From JABJPM01 sp964596705 (GTDB lineage: Archaea > Nanobdellota > Nanobdellia > SCGC-AAA011-G17 > PNOQ01): a DNA stretch of 5,518 nt. Under the pieces are notes generated by a model. It was not told where the DNA came from and did no database searches. It was given only the letters and a program-made list of their open reading frames with translations. Both the position numbers and the translations under genes were made by a program. This document shows, one piece after another, positions 1 to 5,309 of the stretch (positions are counted from its first letter, which is position 1; the number at the start of each line of letters is the position of its first letter). The stretch covers positions 1 to 5,518 of the forward strand of contig CAZQVG010000034.1 of assembly GCA_964596705.1 (NCBI GenBank), in the 5' to 3' direction.

Positions 1-10
1 AGTTAAAGAC

Positions 11-22
11 TATTTATAAATA
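11..22 (-). promoter_or_regulatory. TATA-box-like palindrome for a gene beyond the left edge
   Basis: TATTTATAAATA is a perfect 12-bp palindrome resembling an archaeal box A, with purine-rich flanks on both sides that could act as a BRE. Read leftwards it would start transcription about 26 bp downstream, outside the window, serving the next minus-strand gene. Read rightwards it would make RNA antisense to the hydrolase gene. No plus-strand gene supports that second reading, so minus is preferred. This is inferred from base pattern and position only. Confidence 0.4.
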
Positions 23-34
23 CTTTTGCAGTGT

Positions 35-52
35 TTGGCAAGCTTGGCAAGC
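35..52. repeat. Tandem 9-bp repeat TTGGCAAGC x2
   Basis: Two exact adjacent copies of TTGGCAAGC lie between the hydrolase stop codon and the palindromic TATA element. Each copy contains the small dyad TTG-G-CAA. For leftward transcription they sit 13-30 bp upstream of the TATA element, where a transcription factor could bind. A 5-bp stem with a GGC loop can be drawn across the junction, but no T-tract follows it, so it is not a convincing terminator. Confidence 0.6.
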
Positions 53-54
53 TC

Positions 55-519
55 TCAAAAAACAACTACAAAAAACAAATAAACACTTCCAAAAAACAAC
101 AAAAAGAAAAACAAATAATCAATCAAACTATTTCCTTTCAAAAAACCATTAAGCTTAGGCTTAAAGGGATAAAATGGCCTTATTCCTTTCGGAGTCAAAC
201 TGTCTAAAACCAAATGTCCACAATAACCAACAAAAGCACCCAAACCAACACTAGCACCAAACAAAACATAAAATAAAAAATAAAAAAACAAAGCTGCAAC
301 TAAACTATGCATCAACCCCCTATGACCTAAAAACAGATTTATCAACCAAGACAAAGGCTTAACTTTCTTCCCAATTTTACTTCTGTAAAAATCTATATCT
401 GGAAAAACACTAAAAAAACAAACAACAACAAAAAACCAAAACCCATTATTAATCTCAAAATATTTAAGAAACAACAACCCTAAAAAAACACCAAACATCA
501 AGTGTGTTTTAAACATCAT
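55..519 (-). CDS. YdjM/DUF457-type membrane-bound metal-dependent hydrolase
   Basis: This 154-residue, very Phe/Leu/Val-rich protein has about four membrane segments (roughly 8-20, 26-40, 73-106, 134-154). Its polar motifs match the YdjM/DUF457 family of putative membrane metal-dependent hydrolases: H6, P40-D41-x-D43, H66-R-G-x-x-H71-S72 and G101-H102-L-V-L-D106 followed by S-L-T-P-K-G. The His and Asp residues are the expected metal ligands. Family substrates are poorly known, and the hydrolase name rests on the resemblance. The length is close to the short end of the family. The start overlaps the RPA stop as ATGA, with no clear Shine-Dalgarno site, so translation is probably coupled. A second ATG follows immediately and could be used instead. 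It is the last gene of its operon. Confidence 0.85.
   Translation of the reverse strand: MMFKTHLMFGVFLGLLFLKYFEINNGFWFFVVVCFFSVFPDIDFYRSKIGKKVKPLSWLINLFLGHRGLMHSLVAALFFYFLFYVLFGASVGLGAFVGYCGHLVLDSLTPKGIRPFYPFKPKLNGFLKGNSLIDYLFFFLLFFGSVYLFFVVVF
57..75 (-). terminator. Possible oligo-T terminator at the end of the hydrolase gene
   Basis: Two T6 runs on the transcribed strand (57-62 and 70-75) fall in the last codons of the hydrolase gene at the end of the operon. Archaeal RNA polymerase can terminate on oligo-T without a hairpin. The gene is rich in Phe codons and has similar T runs elsewhere, so this is weak evidence. Confidence 0.2.
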
Positions 520-1514
520 TTTTCATAAACTTTAATCATCTCAACAGGATTCATCTCCTTTACAGAATTACAAGTAAACTCTAACCTATTCATCAAAGAG
601 TTCTTAGTTACCCTACCAGATATAACTAACTGTTTACCCAACACTTCTTTTTTTAATTCCTCAAACTTTTCAGAACTTAATTCAATAAACTCGTCAGTTT
701 TTCTGCCAAATAATTGTTCCGCTTGATCAGAAAAACAAACTACACGAATATTATTTGTCCCATCATCAAAAAACAAATTTACAATTGCCCTTTTAACCGG
801 CTTAACTTCTCCATGAGTATTACATTTAGAAACAGCCCCTTCATTAAACACCTTCCTATTGCATTCAGGACATGCCAAATAAAATCTAGGCTCAAACAAT
901 TGAACAACAGTTCCATGTAATTCGGCAGTCATACCTTCACTCAAAGCATCAATTGTTTTGACTTCAAAACTAGGCCTTTCAAAAACACTTGCTTGCACCT
1001 CTCCAATGCTCTCTCCCTCAGGATTAATCTCAATTTGAGCTTTATTACCTAAGTGCAATTCATTATTTCCATTATTGACTCTAGAATAAGCATTCCTAAT
1101 CCTCAAAATATCTCCCTCATTTATATTTCCTTCCTCAAAATCCCTAATTAAACCTTCATCCCAAATAACTACTCTAATAGTTGCAGTTTCATCTCCTAAA
1201 ACAAGATTACAAACTTTACCGGATCTGCCATTTCTGTTAAATTCTCTAACCCCAAAAATACTTACAACCTTTCCAACAACATTAACAGAACCAACCCCTT
1301 TAGGTATTTCATTTATTTTTAATTTCTTATCACCTAGATTCTCCATCAACCTAACACCTAATTGATTCGCAACAATCTGAGCTGCACCTTCTTTACTTAT
1401 CAAATCTGAAAGCTGTTTTATTTTAGCTTCAATTTTTTCTTCTAATTCTTCTCTAGAAATCCCTTTTTCATTCACAATTTTTTCAATAATATCTTCATAA
1501 CTTAAGCCAAACAT
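516..1514 (-). CDS. Replication protein A-like ssDNA-binding protein (OB folds, zinc finger)
   Basis: This cytoplasmic 332-residue protein binds single-stranded DNA in replication, repair and recombination. Residues 1-60 form a charged helical N-terminal domain of the kind found in archaeal RPAs, including the stretch L-I-S-K-E-G-A-A. Residues about 74-163 form an OB fold containing G-K-V-V-S-I-F and, further on, A-T-I-R-V-V-I-W-D. Residues about 195-320 form a second OB fold interrupted by a zinc-finger-like insert: C215-x2-C218-x12-C231-x2-H234. One- and two-OB archaeal RPAs with such a finger are well known, and the length fits. A strong GGAGAGGAG site precedes the chosen ATG. The start overlaps the upstream anchored-protein gene by 13 bp and the stop overlaps the hydrolase start. 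Sitting between envelope-protein genes is unusual for RPA. Confidence 0.93.
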   Translation of the reverse strand: MFGLSYEDIIEKIVNEKGISREELEEKIEAKIKQLSDLISKEGAAQIVANQLGVRLMENLGDKKLKINEIPKGVGSVNVVGKVVSIFGVREFNRNGRSGKVCNLVLGDETATIRVVIWDEGLIRDFEEGNINEGDILRIRNAYSRVNNGNNELHLGNKAQIEINPEGESIGEVQASVFERPSFEVKTIDALSEGMTAELHGTVVQLFEPRFYLACPECNRKVFNEGAVSKCNTHGEVKPVKRAIVNLFFDDGTNNIRVVCFSDQAEQLFGRKTDEFIELSSEKFEELKKEVLGKQLVISGRVTKNSLMNRLEFTCNSVKEMNPVEMIKVYEK

Positions 1515-2254
1515 TTAAACTCCTCTCCTAACAAAGGATTTGCTCCATCGAAGTCAACAGCCGCCTTTAGAATCACCTCTTTTTCCCCAAAGGCGCCTGT
1601 CACACTTCCAGAAATAATCTCCACTTTAAATAAATTATTGTGATTGAACCAACTAAAATTAGCACTAGTATTCCAACAATCAACATCAGCCCCACATAAT
1701 TCCACAACTTCCTTTACTTTTTCTACAGAATCATACAATTTACTAAAATCAATTTCACTATGGACAGTCCTTTCTAAATCTGGCTTAAAACTAACATTAT
1801 AATAACTTCCAGAAACATTATATTCCTTCAAAGTTCTCAAAACAATCTTAGATCTTCCATCTTCAAACAACACATCAAAAGTATAAGACCCATTAAACTT
1901 ATCTCCTAAAAATAAAATAAAGTTCTTCTTTAAATCATCTAAACTTGGATAACAACCAATCTCTCCCCTAACCCAATAACTATATCCATCATCTGTTTTA
2001 TACTCATTAAATAATCCTCCTAAACCAGCAAACTCAACAAAATAATCTTCAATATTTTGATCTAATAAGTATTTATTATAAATAATATCTCTTTCTGCAT
2101 TATATCCCAACTTTAAAATATCTACTTGCAACTTTCCTAAACTAGCAGATTCATCAACCCCAGAATCAATTAAATAAAAAAAAGCTGCCCCTACAGAAAT
2201 TAAAGCAAATATCATTACAAGAGTAGGCAATATTCCTTTTTTCCCTAATAACAT
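1502..2254 (-). CDS. 250-aa pilin-like membrane-anchored protein, rich in N-glycosylation sequons
   Basis: This is the largest member of the anchored-protein array. The N terminus M-L-L-G-K-K-G is followed by a hydrophobic helix (about 9-28), and the rest is predicted extracytoplasmic. It contains four cysteines (C101, C187, C193, C248), the last three residues from the C terminus. Five N-x-S/T sequons (N121, N146, N153, N195, N199) are unusually dense and would suit AglB-type N-glycosylation at the cell surface. Just after the membrane comes a region (about 38-70) likely to extend the helix, as in pilin stalks. I do not recognise a named family; from memory, DPANN genomes encode similar proteins. 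The gene has the strongest Shine-Dalgarno site of the cluster, overlaps its upstream neighbour by 10 bp and RPA by 13 bp. A periplasmic-type secreted protein with an uncleaved anchor is the alternative. Confidence 0.85.
   Translation of the reverse strand: MLLGKKGILPTLVMIFALISVGAAFFYLIDSGVDESASLGKLQVDILKLGYNAERDIIYNKYLLDQNIEDYFVEFAGLGGLFNEYKTDDGYSYWVRGEIGCYPSLDDLKKNFILFLGDKFNGSYTFDVLFEDGRSKIVLRTLKEYNVSGSYYNVSFKPDLERTVHSEIDFSKLYDSVEKVKEVVELCGADVDCWNTSANFSWFNHNNLFKVEIISGSVTGAFGEKEVILKAAVDFDGANPLLGEEFKCLA
1521..1529 (-). promoter_or_regulatory. Shine-Dalgarno site of the RPA gene
   Basis: AGGAGAGGA/GGAG is purine-rich and lies 6-14 bases before the ATG at 1514, inside the end of the upstream reading frame. 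It fixes the RPA start and allows independent initiation despite the 13-bp overlap. Confidence 0.7.
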
Positions 2255-2709
2255 TCTTCCTCCTCCCCTTTACTAAATTTTTCATCAAACATAGAGTTAT
2301 CCAAACAAACTTCAACGCCATTTAGATATTCTAAACAACTTGCCTTGCTTCCATCAAACTTGCTTTCTCCAATAAACAACTCATTATTAATAGATAACAT
2401 ATAACATTTGCCATACACGCTATCAAAAACATTTTTTGTTCCATCTATCAACTCATCTTTATAATTTCCATCTTCCTTCCACAACAAAATTAAATCACCT
2501 ATATTTTGACCATTATAAGAACTCTCTAAATATGCTTCCAAAACATAAATATTCTCTAATGAACTTAAATCCTGATCTAATTCCATACTATACTTAACCC
2601 CATTCAAACTCCCAAAAGCAAGAGCATAAACAATAAATCCTCCCAATAAGATAACTGTAAAGATTATACTAAACAAATCCGCCAATACCACATCTCCTTT
2701 TTTATCCAT
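2245..2709 (-). CDS. 154-aa pilin-like membrane-anchored protein
   Basis: M-D-K-K-G-D is followed by a hydrophobic helix (about 10-32) and a predicted extracytoplasmic domain. An acidic residue (D11) lies six positions after the K-K-G, where related members of the array carry Glu or Asn. Cysteines C102, C125, C135 and C153 are even in number, and the last is next to the C terminus (E-E-C-Y). Residues about 40-62 look like a helical stalk leading into the domain. There is one modest site (AGGT) 5 bases before the ATG, and the gene overlaps both neighbours by 8-10 bp. I do not recognise a named family. The role as a minor pilin or pseudopilin-like subunit is inferred from the N terminus and neighbours. 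Confidence 0.82.
   Translation of the reverse strand: MDKKGDVVLADLFSIIFTVILLGGFIVYALAFGSLNGVKYSMELDQDLSSLENIYVLEAYLESSYNGQNIGDLILLWKEDGNYKDELIDGTKNVFDSVYGKCYMLSINNELFIGESKFDGSKASCLEYLNGVEVCLDNSMFDEKFSKGEEEECY
2259..2268 (-). promoter_or_regulatory. Strong Shine-Dalgarno site of the 250-aa gene
   Basis: GGGGAGGAGG ends 4 bases before the ATG at 2254 and contains two overlapping GGAGG cores. It confirms the start. It also encodes the acidic Glu run near the C terminus of the upstream protein, so the tail of that protein may be shaped by the ribosome-binding site. Confidence 0.75.
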
Positions 2710-3196
2710 TTTTACCTATAACTAAAATATCTAAAACCCCCCTTTCAAATTCATCACCATTTTTTACCAAGACATACTTCCTTGTTTTGTAACAATCATA
2801 ACCTGAAGATTTTAAACCACAAACAACTTTTTGACTACTCACCTTTTCATTTGCTTCAACACCCACAACATTCATGTTTCCATTGTCTTCATAAGATAAA
2901 GTCAATTCAACCCCCAAATGACTATTTTCTAAATCAATGCAATTTTTTAGAGCCTCACTAGAGAACTTTTCTAAATCAACAAAATAAGAACCCCCAAAAC
3001 ATTCCTGACTAAATATCCTGTAAACAATTTGATGTTGTTCCAATTTAAGAAAATCTATTTCTTTATGTATAGCAACACTAAAAACACCTCCAATAACAAT
3101 AACAACAAAAATCAAAGATAAAGCATAATAAATCATCCTCAATTGTTCTTTTTCAAACACCTGCCCTTTTTTAGAAAGCCTATTCTCCAGAAACAT
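2702..3196 (-). CDS. 164-aa pilin-like protein with a K-K-G-Q signal motif
   Basis: The N terminus has a basic stretch ending S-K-K-G11, then Q12-V-F-E-K-E, and a hydrophobic helix at about 21-43. That resembles an archaeal class III signal peptide, where a prepilin peptidase would cut between G and Q. The following domain starts with the pattern R-I-F-S-Q-E-C-F-G-G and ends with a Tyr-Val-Leu-Val strand and Gly-rich tail. Its four cysteines (C66, C86, C126, C135) could form two disulfides. Similar layouts occur, as I recall, in small DPANN proteins with no assigned function. The start is supported by GGAGG 8 bases upstream. It overlaps the preceding gene by 17 bp, the largest overlap in the window, and the next by 8 bp. 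Confidence 0.82.
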   Translation of the reverse strand: MFLENRLSKKGQVFEKEQLRMIYYALSLIFVVIVIGGVFSVAIHKEIDFLKLEQHQIVYRIFSQECFGGSYFVDLEKFSSEALKNCIDLENSHLGVELTLSYEDNGNMNVVGVEANEKVSSQKVVCGLKSSGYDCYKTRKYVLVKNGDEFERGVLDILVIGKNG

Positions 3197-3572
3197 ACAG
3201 TCTTCCTCCCTCTTTTTGTATTACTAACTCATTTTTATTCACAACCTCAAAATCAACACTTTCTAGATCGGCCCCAACACAATACTTTAATTTTTCATTA
3301 TCAAAACTATCTTCTTTCATACTTACAACAAAACCACAGTCTTTACTAAATTTAACTTTTAGATAATCACTTTTTGAGTCCAAATTATAATATAAACTAA
3401 CGTCTCCTTTCAAAGCTAAAATACTATTTGTCGCTAATGCAAGGTCATAAGCACTATATTCTTCATAAAACGAACTACCCTCTGCAACATTTTTCATTGC
3501 TAACAGCAAAGGCAAAAATACCACAACTGCAATCAAAACATATCCCAACCAAAAATAAGCTCTTTCTTCCAT
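3180..3572 (-). CDS. 130-aa membrane-anchored protein, first gene of unit C, lacking the K-K-G motif
   Basis: M-E-E-R-A-Y-F-W is followed by a hydrophobic helix (about 8-26) and a predicted extracytoplasmic domain with two cysteines (C79, C98). The post-membrane pattern Y-D-L-A-L-A-T-N-S-I-L-A-L-K-G-D (42-57) and the Y-N-L-D strand after it resemble, from memory, unassigned small proteins in DPANN pilin-like clusters. Unlike its neighbours it has no K-K-G before the helix, and its N terminus is acidic plus one Arg. No in-frame start lies upstream before a stop. There is no Shine-Dalgarno site; a TATA-like element centred about 26 bp before the ATG suggests a leaderless transcript. It may be the complex's anchor or initiating subunit, but that is conjecture. 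Confidence 0.8.
   Translation of the reverse strand: MEERAYFWLGYVLIAVVVFLPLLLAMKNVAEGSSFYEEYSAYDLALATNSILALKGDVSLYYNLDSKSDYLKVKFSKDCGFVVSMKEDSFDNEKLKYCVGADLESVDFEVVNKNELVIQKEGGRLYVSGE
3205..3209 (-). promoter_or_regulatory. Shine-Dalgarno site of the 164-aa gene
   Basis: GGAGG lies 8 bases before the ATG at 3196, within the end of the preceding frame. It supports this start rather than a start nearer the K-K-G motif. Confidence 0.65.
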
Positions 3573-3595
3573 TAAGAGAAATATAAAAATACTAA

Positions 3596-3601
3596 TTTAT
3601 A
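3596..3601 (-). promoter_or_regulatory. TATA box of a probable leaderless promoter for unit C
   Basis: TATAAA lies just after the stop codon of the 168-aa gene, with the purine-rich GAAAAG upstream as a possible BRE. Its centre is about 26 bp from the A of the ATG at 3572, which is the usual box A to start distance in archaea. Together with the absent ribosome-binding site this points to transcription starting at or next to the start codon. Confidence 0.55.
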
Positions 3602-4108
3602 TTACTTTTCCTCTTCTTTTATAACCAAAACATTGTCTTCTAATTTAAGATACAAACTAAAATACTCGCCTTGTGTTACACTTACAATTCCATAGTCTTT
3701 TCTTGTTGCTTCAATTTTGTCAAAATCATATGTCAAAATTAAATCAGAATCCAAGCACGCATCCCTATCATTCTCATCCTTACATACAACTAAACAAGCC
3801 CTATTAAAACAATTAGTAGGCCTTTCATAATAACCATCTTCTCCTGATCCAAAATTCGCATCCTTATTAAACGCAACTAATCTATAACCCTTATCCAAAT
3901 AAAAAATAGTACTATCCTCCCCATCTAAACCAACAATAGTATTATTCAACACATCCACATAATCCCTTGTAAGTTCCACATCAGAAGGAAAAACAAATGC
4001 AAGAATTTTATCTCCAACGCCAAGAACAAATAAAAGCAAAGCTATGCCTAACAACAATCCCACTAAAGATTTTATACTCATAACAAATCCATCGCCTTTT
4101 CTATTCAT
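3602..4108 (-). CDS. 168-aa pilin-like protein with a cysteine cluster
   Basis: M-N-R-K-G-D is followed by a hydrophobic helix (about 12-32), a helical linker, and a beta-rich domain. Its hallmark is a cysteine cluster, C100-x4-C105-x3-C109-x8-C118, after a strand reading G-Y-R-L-V-A-F. A charged loop (K-D-E-N-D-R-D) lies between the last two cysteines. From memory, similar C-x4-C-x3-C stretches recur in DPANN small proteins of unknown function; disulfides are more likely than metal binding, given the predicted exterior location. One sequon is present at N55. The C terminus is strongly charged (K-E-E-E-K). It overlaps the 67-aa gene as ATGA, with a short AGGA upstream. It is the last gene of unit B. 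Confidence 0.82.
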   Translation of the reverse strand: MNRKGDGFVMSIKSLVGLLLGIALLLFVLGVGDKILAFVFPSDVELTRDYVDVLNNTIVGLDGEDSTIFYLDKGYRLVAFNKDANFGSGEDGYYERPTNCFNRACLVVCKDENDRDACLDSDLILTYDFDKIEATRKDYGIVSVTQGEYFSLYLKLEDNVLVIKEEEK

Positions 4109-4308
4109 TTTCCTATGCTCACATTGCTAACATCTCTTGCTAAACCTAAAAAGCCTTTTACACTCTCAAAAATAGATTTTGATTGTCCTGAAAATATAAA
4201 AACAATAACAACTAAAACAATAATCAATACAATAAGAATAACAATTGTTTCTATAGATAAACCTTGACCTTCCTTTCGTTTATTAAATAAAGAAAAAAAA
4301 TTTAGCAT
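4105..4308 (-). CDS. 67-aa class III signal-peptide pilin-like protein
   Basis: This is one of the clearest prepilin-like N termini here: basic N-K-R-K-E-G14, then Q15-G-L-S-I-E20-T, then a continuous Ile/Val/Leu helix to about residue 40. After it only some 27 residues remain, forming an amphipathic segment with one sequon (N62) and no cysteine. A cut after G14 would leave a mature protein of 53 residues, suited to being a small major pilin or a helical core subunit. The Glu is one position later than in the classic Q-x-S-x-E motif. The start overlaps the previous stop by 7 bp with no clear Shine-Dalgarno site, so translation is probably coupled. Confidence 0.85.
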   Translation of the reverse strand: MLNFFSLFNKRKEGQGLSIETIVILIVLIIVLVVIVFIFSGQSKSIFESVKGFLGLARDVSNVSIGK

Positions 4309-4643
4309 TGTATTGCTGGACAGCTAACCTCACTTAAATCTACACAATATAAGGTTGTATCTGCTTTCTTATCCATATCCGTATCTACCTCAAAAGATTT
4401 CTCGCAAAATTTAGACCTAAATACTTCTGATCCACTAGATTCATAACTTTGACAATATCCATTACAAGTCAAAACTACAGTTTGAACATCTAAAGCACTT
4501 CCACCAAAAACTTTATTCCACCATTCAACAAAATTTCCAGTACCTCCAGTCAAAGCAACAACTAAAATAACCAATACAAAAATAGCTAATATGGTTATTA
4601 TAATGGTATTAATAGAAAGTGATTGACCTTTTTTATCATTCAT
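4302..4643 (-). CDS. 113-aa pilin-like protein, six cysteines and a DxDxDxxxD loop
   Basis: M-N-D-K-K-G6 precedes Q7-S-L-S-I-N12-T and a hydrophobic helix at about 10-32, again resembling a class III signal peptide. The short extracytoplasmic part begins G-G-T-G-N-F-V-E-W-W and contains six cysteines (C60, C64, C80, C100, C108, C113), the last being the C-terminal residue. Between C80 and C100 lies D87-x-D89-x-D91-x3-D95, which resembles a dockerin or EF-hand calcium loop. Its sixth position is Lys rather than the usual Gly, so calcium binding is uncertain. The start has GAGGTG 8 bases upstream and a TATA element about 40 bp upstream, making this the first gene of unit B. It is a candidate minor pilin; no family is recognised. 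Confidence 0.83.
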   Translation of the reverse strand: MNDKKGQSLSINTIIITILAIFVLVILVVALTGGTGNFVEWWNKVFGGSALDVQTVVLTCNGYCQSYESSGSEVFRSKFCEKSFEVDTDMDKKADTTLYCVDLSEVSCPAIQC

Positions 4644-4651
4644 TTTTTTAT

Positions 4652-4657
4652 CACCTC
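4652..4657 (-). promoter_or_regulatory. Shine-Dalgarno site of the 113-aa gene
   Basis: GAGGTG lies 8 bases before the ATG at 4643 in a non-coding gap. If the upstream TATA element is used, this site would fall at the very 5' end of a short leader. Confidence 0.6.
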
Positions 4658-4676
4658 TTAATAGATTTTATCACAG

Positions 4677-4690
4677 AGTTTATATAAACT
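4677..4690 (-). promoter_or_regulatory. Palindromic TATA element, probable promoter of unit B
   Basis: AGTTTATATAAACT is a perfect 14-bp palindrome in the 53-bp gap after the 203-aa gene. It contains a good archaeal box A (TTTATATA). A start about 26 bp from its centre would lie near 4657, giving a leader of roughly 14 bases. The symmetry means orientation must come from context; no plus-strand gene lies on the other side. Confidence 0.55.
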
Positions 4691-4696
4691 TTTTGG

Positions 4697-5308
4697 TTAG
4701 CTACAAACCCCATGATTTCTTAAAACAGAAGCATCTCCATTCAATATGCAAACAAATCCCTCTCTAGCCCGATACATATAATATGCCTCATCAAGATTCT
4801 TTATTACCTTATCCCCGCTCAAAGTTTCATACTGGATAATATAATTTTCTCCTGCTACAATATCCACTTCACTGTCTTTCATATATCCATTAACCCCGAT
4901 CAACCTATCAGTCTCATCACCAACACAAAGCTTAACACTATCTACCCATTTATCAACAACAAACCCTCCCTTATGATTAAACAAAGATAGTTTAACACCA
5001 TTCCCATCTTCTTTAAAAACAAGTTTATATCCATTCGGAATAGCTAAACTTTCATTATTACAAAAACAGCTATTATTATTAGAATTTACACAGTCTCTCA
5101 TTTTTTGATAAACATTATCCAAAAAATAAACTCTTGCTTCGTTTTGAACAGCACTCTCTTCTGGAGTCAGACTTATACTCTCAAACCCTAACATGCTACC
5201 CAAACTTCTTAACACACTTGGCCCCCATACAGCAATGACAACTACCACAATTATAACAAGTAATGCAGAAATTACATACTGCCAACCAATCCCCCCTTTT
5301 TTATTCAT
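4697..5308 (-). CDS. 203-aa pilin-like membrane-anchored protein with six cysteines
   Basis: M-N-K-K-G5-G-I-G-W is followed by a hydrophobic helix (about 10-28), a helical stalk (to about 72) and a beta-rich domain. Cysteines are C73, C81, C83, C128, C187 and C202, with C202 second from the C terminus. The C-x7-C-x-C group at 73-83 is followed by I-P-N-G-Y-K-L-V-F, a layout that faintly echoes the cysteine cluster of the 168-aa protein. Sequons lie at N78 and N85. A start four codons further upstream (TTG) is open, but GGAGGT sits right there and is spaced 4 bases from the ATG, so ATG is chosen. One base separates it from the preceding stop. It is probably the last gene of unit A. I recognise no named family. 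Confidence 0.83.
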   Translation of the reverse strand: MNKKGGIGWQYVISALLVIIVVVVIAVWGPSVLRSLGSMLGFESISLTPEESAVQNEARVYFLDNVYQKMRDCVNSNNNSCFCNNESLAIPNGYKLVFKEDGNGVKLSLFNHKGGFVVDKWVDSVKLCVGDETDRLIGVNGYMKDSEVDIVAGENYIIQYETLSGDKVIKNLDEAYYMYRAREGFVCILNGDASVLRNHGVCS

Positions 5309-5309
5309 C

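Noticed and set aside
41..53. Hairpin AGCTT-GGC-AAGCT as an intrinsic terminator
   Set aside because: The stem has only 5 bp and is not followed by a T-tract in either direction; it is a by-product of the tandem repeat.
714..920. Plus-strand open frame of 68 codons inside the RPA gene
   Set aside because: It lies wholly opposite a well-supported gene with conserved motifs, has no ribosome-binding site of note, and its product has no recognisable features.
3143..3349. Plus-strand open frame of 68 codons across the 164-/130-aa gene junction
   Set aside because: It is antisense to two supported genes and its Phe/Leu/His-rich product reflects the opposite strand's Lys/Glu-rich codons.
3581..3591. 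Second TATA-like stretch (TTTTTATAT) before the 130-aa gene
   Set aside because: It is only about 10-19 bp from the ATG, so a start 26 bp downstream would fall inside the gene. The upstream TATAAA is better placed.
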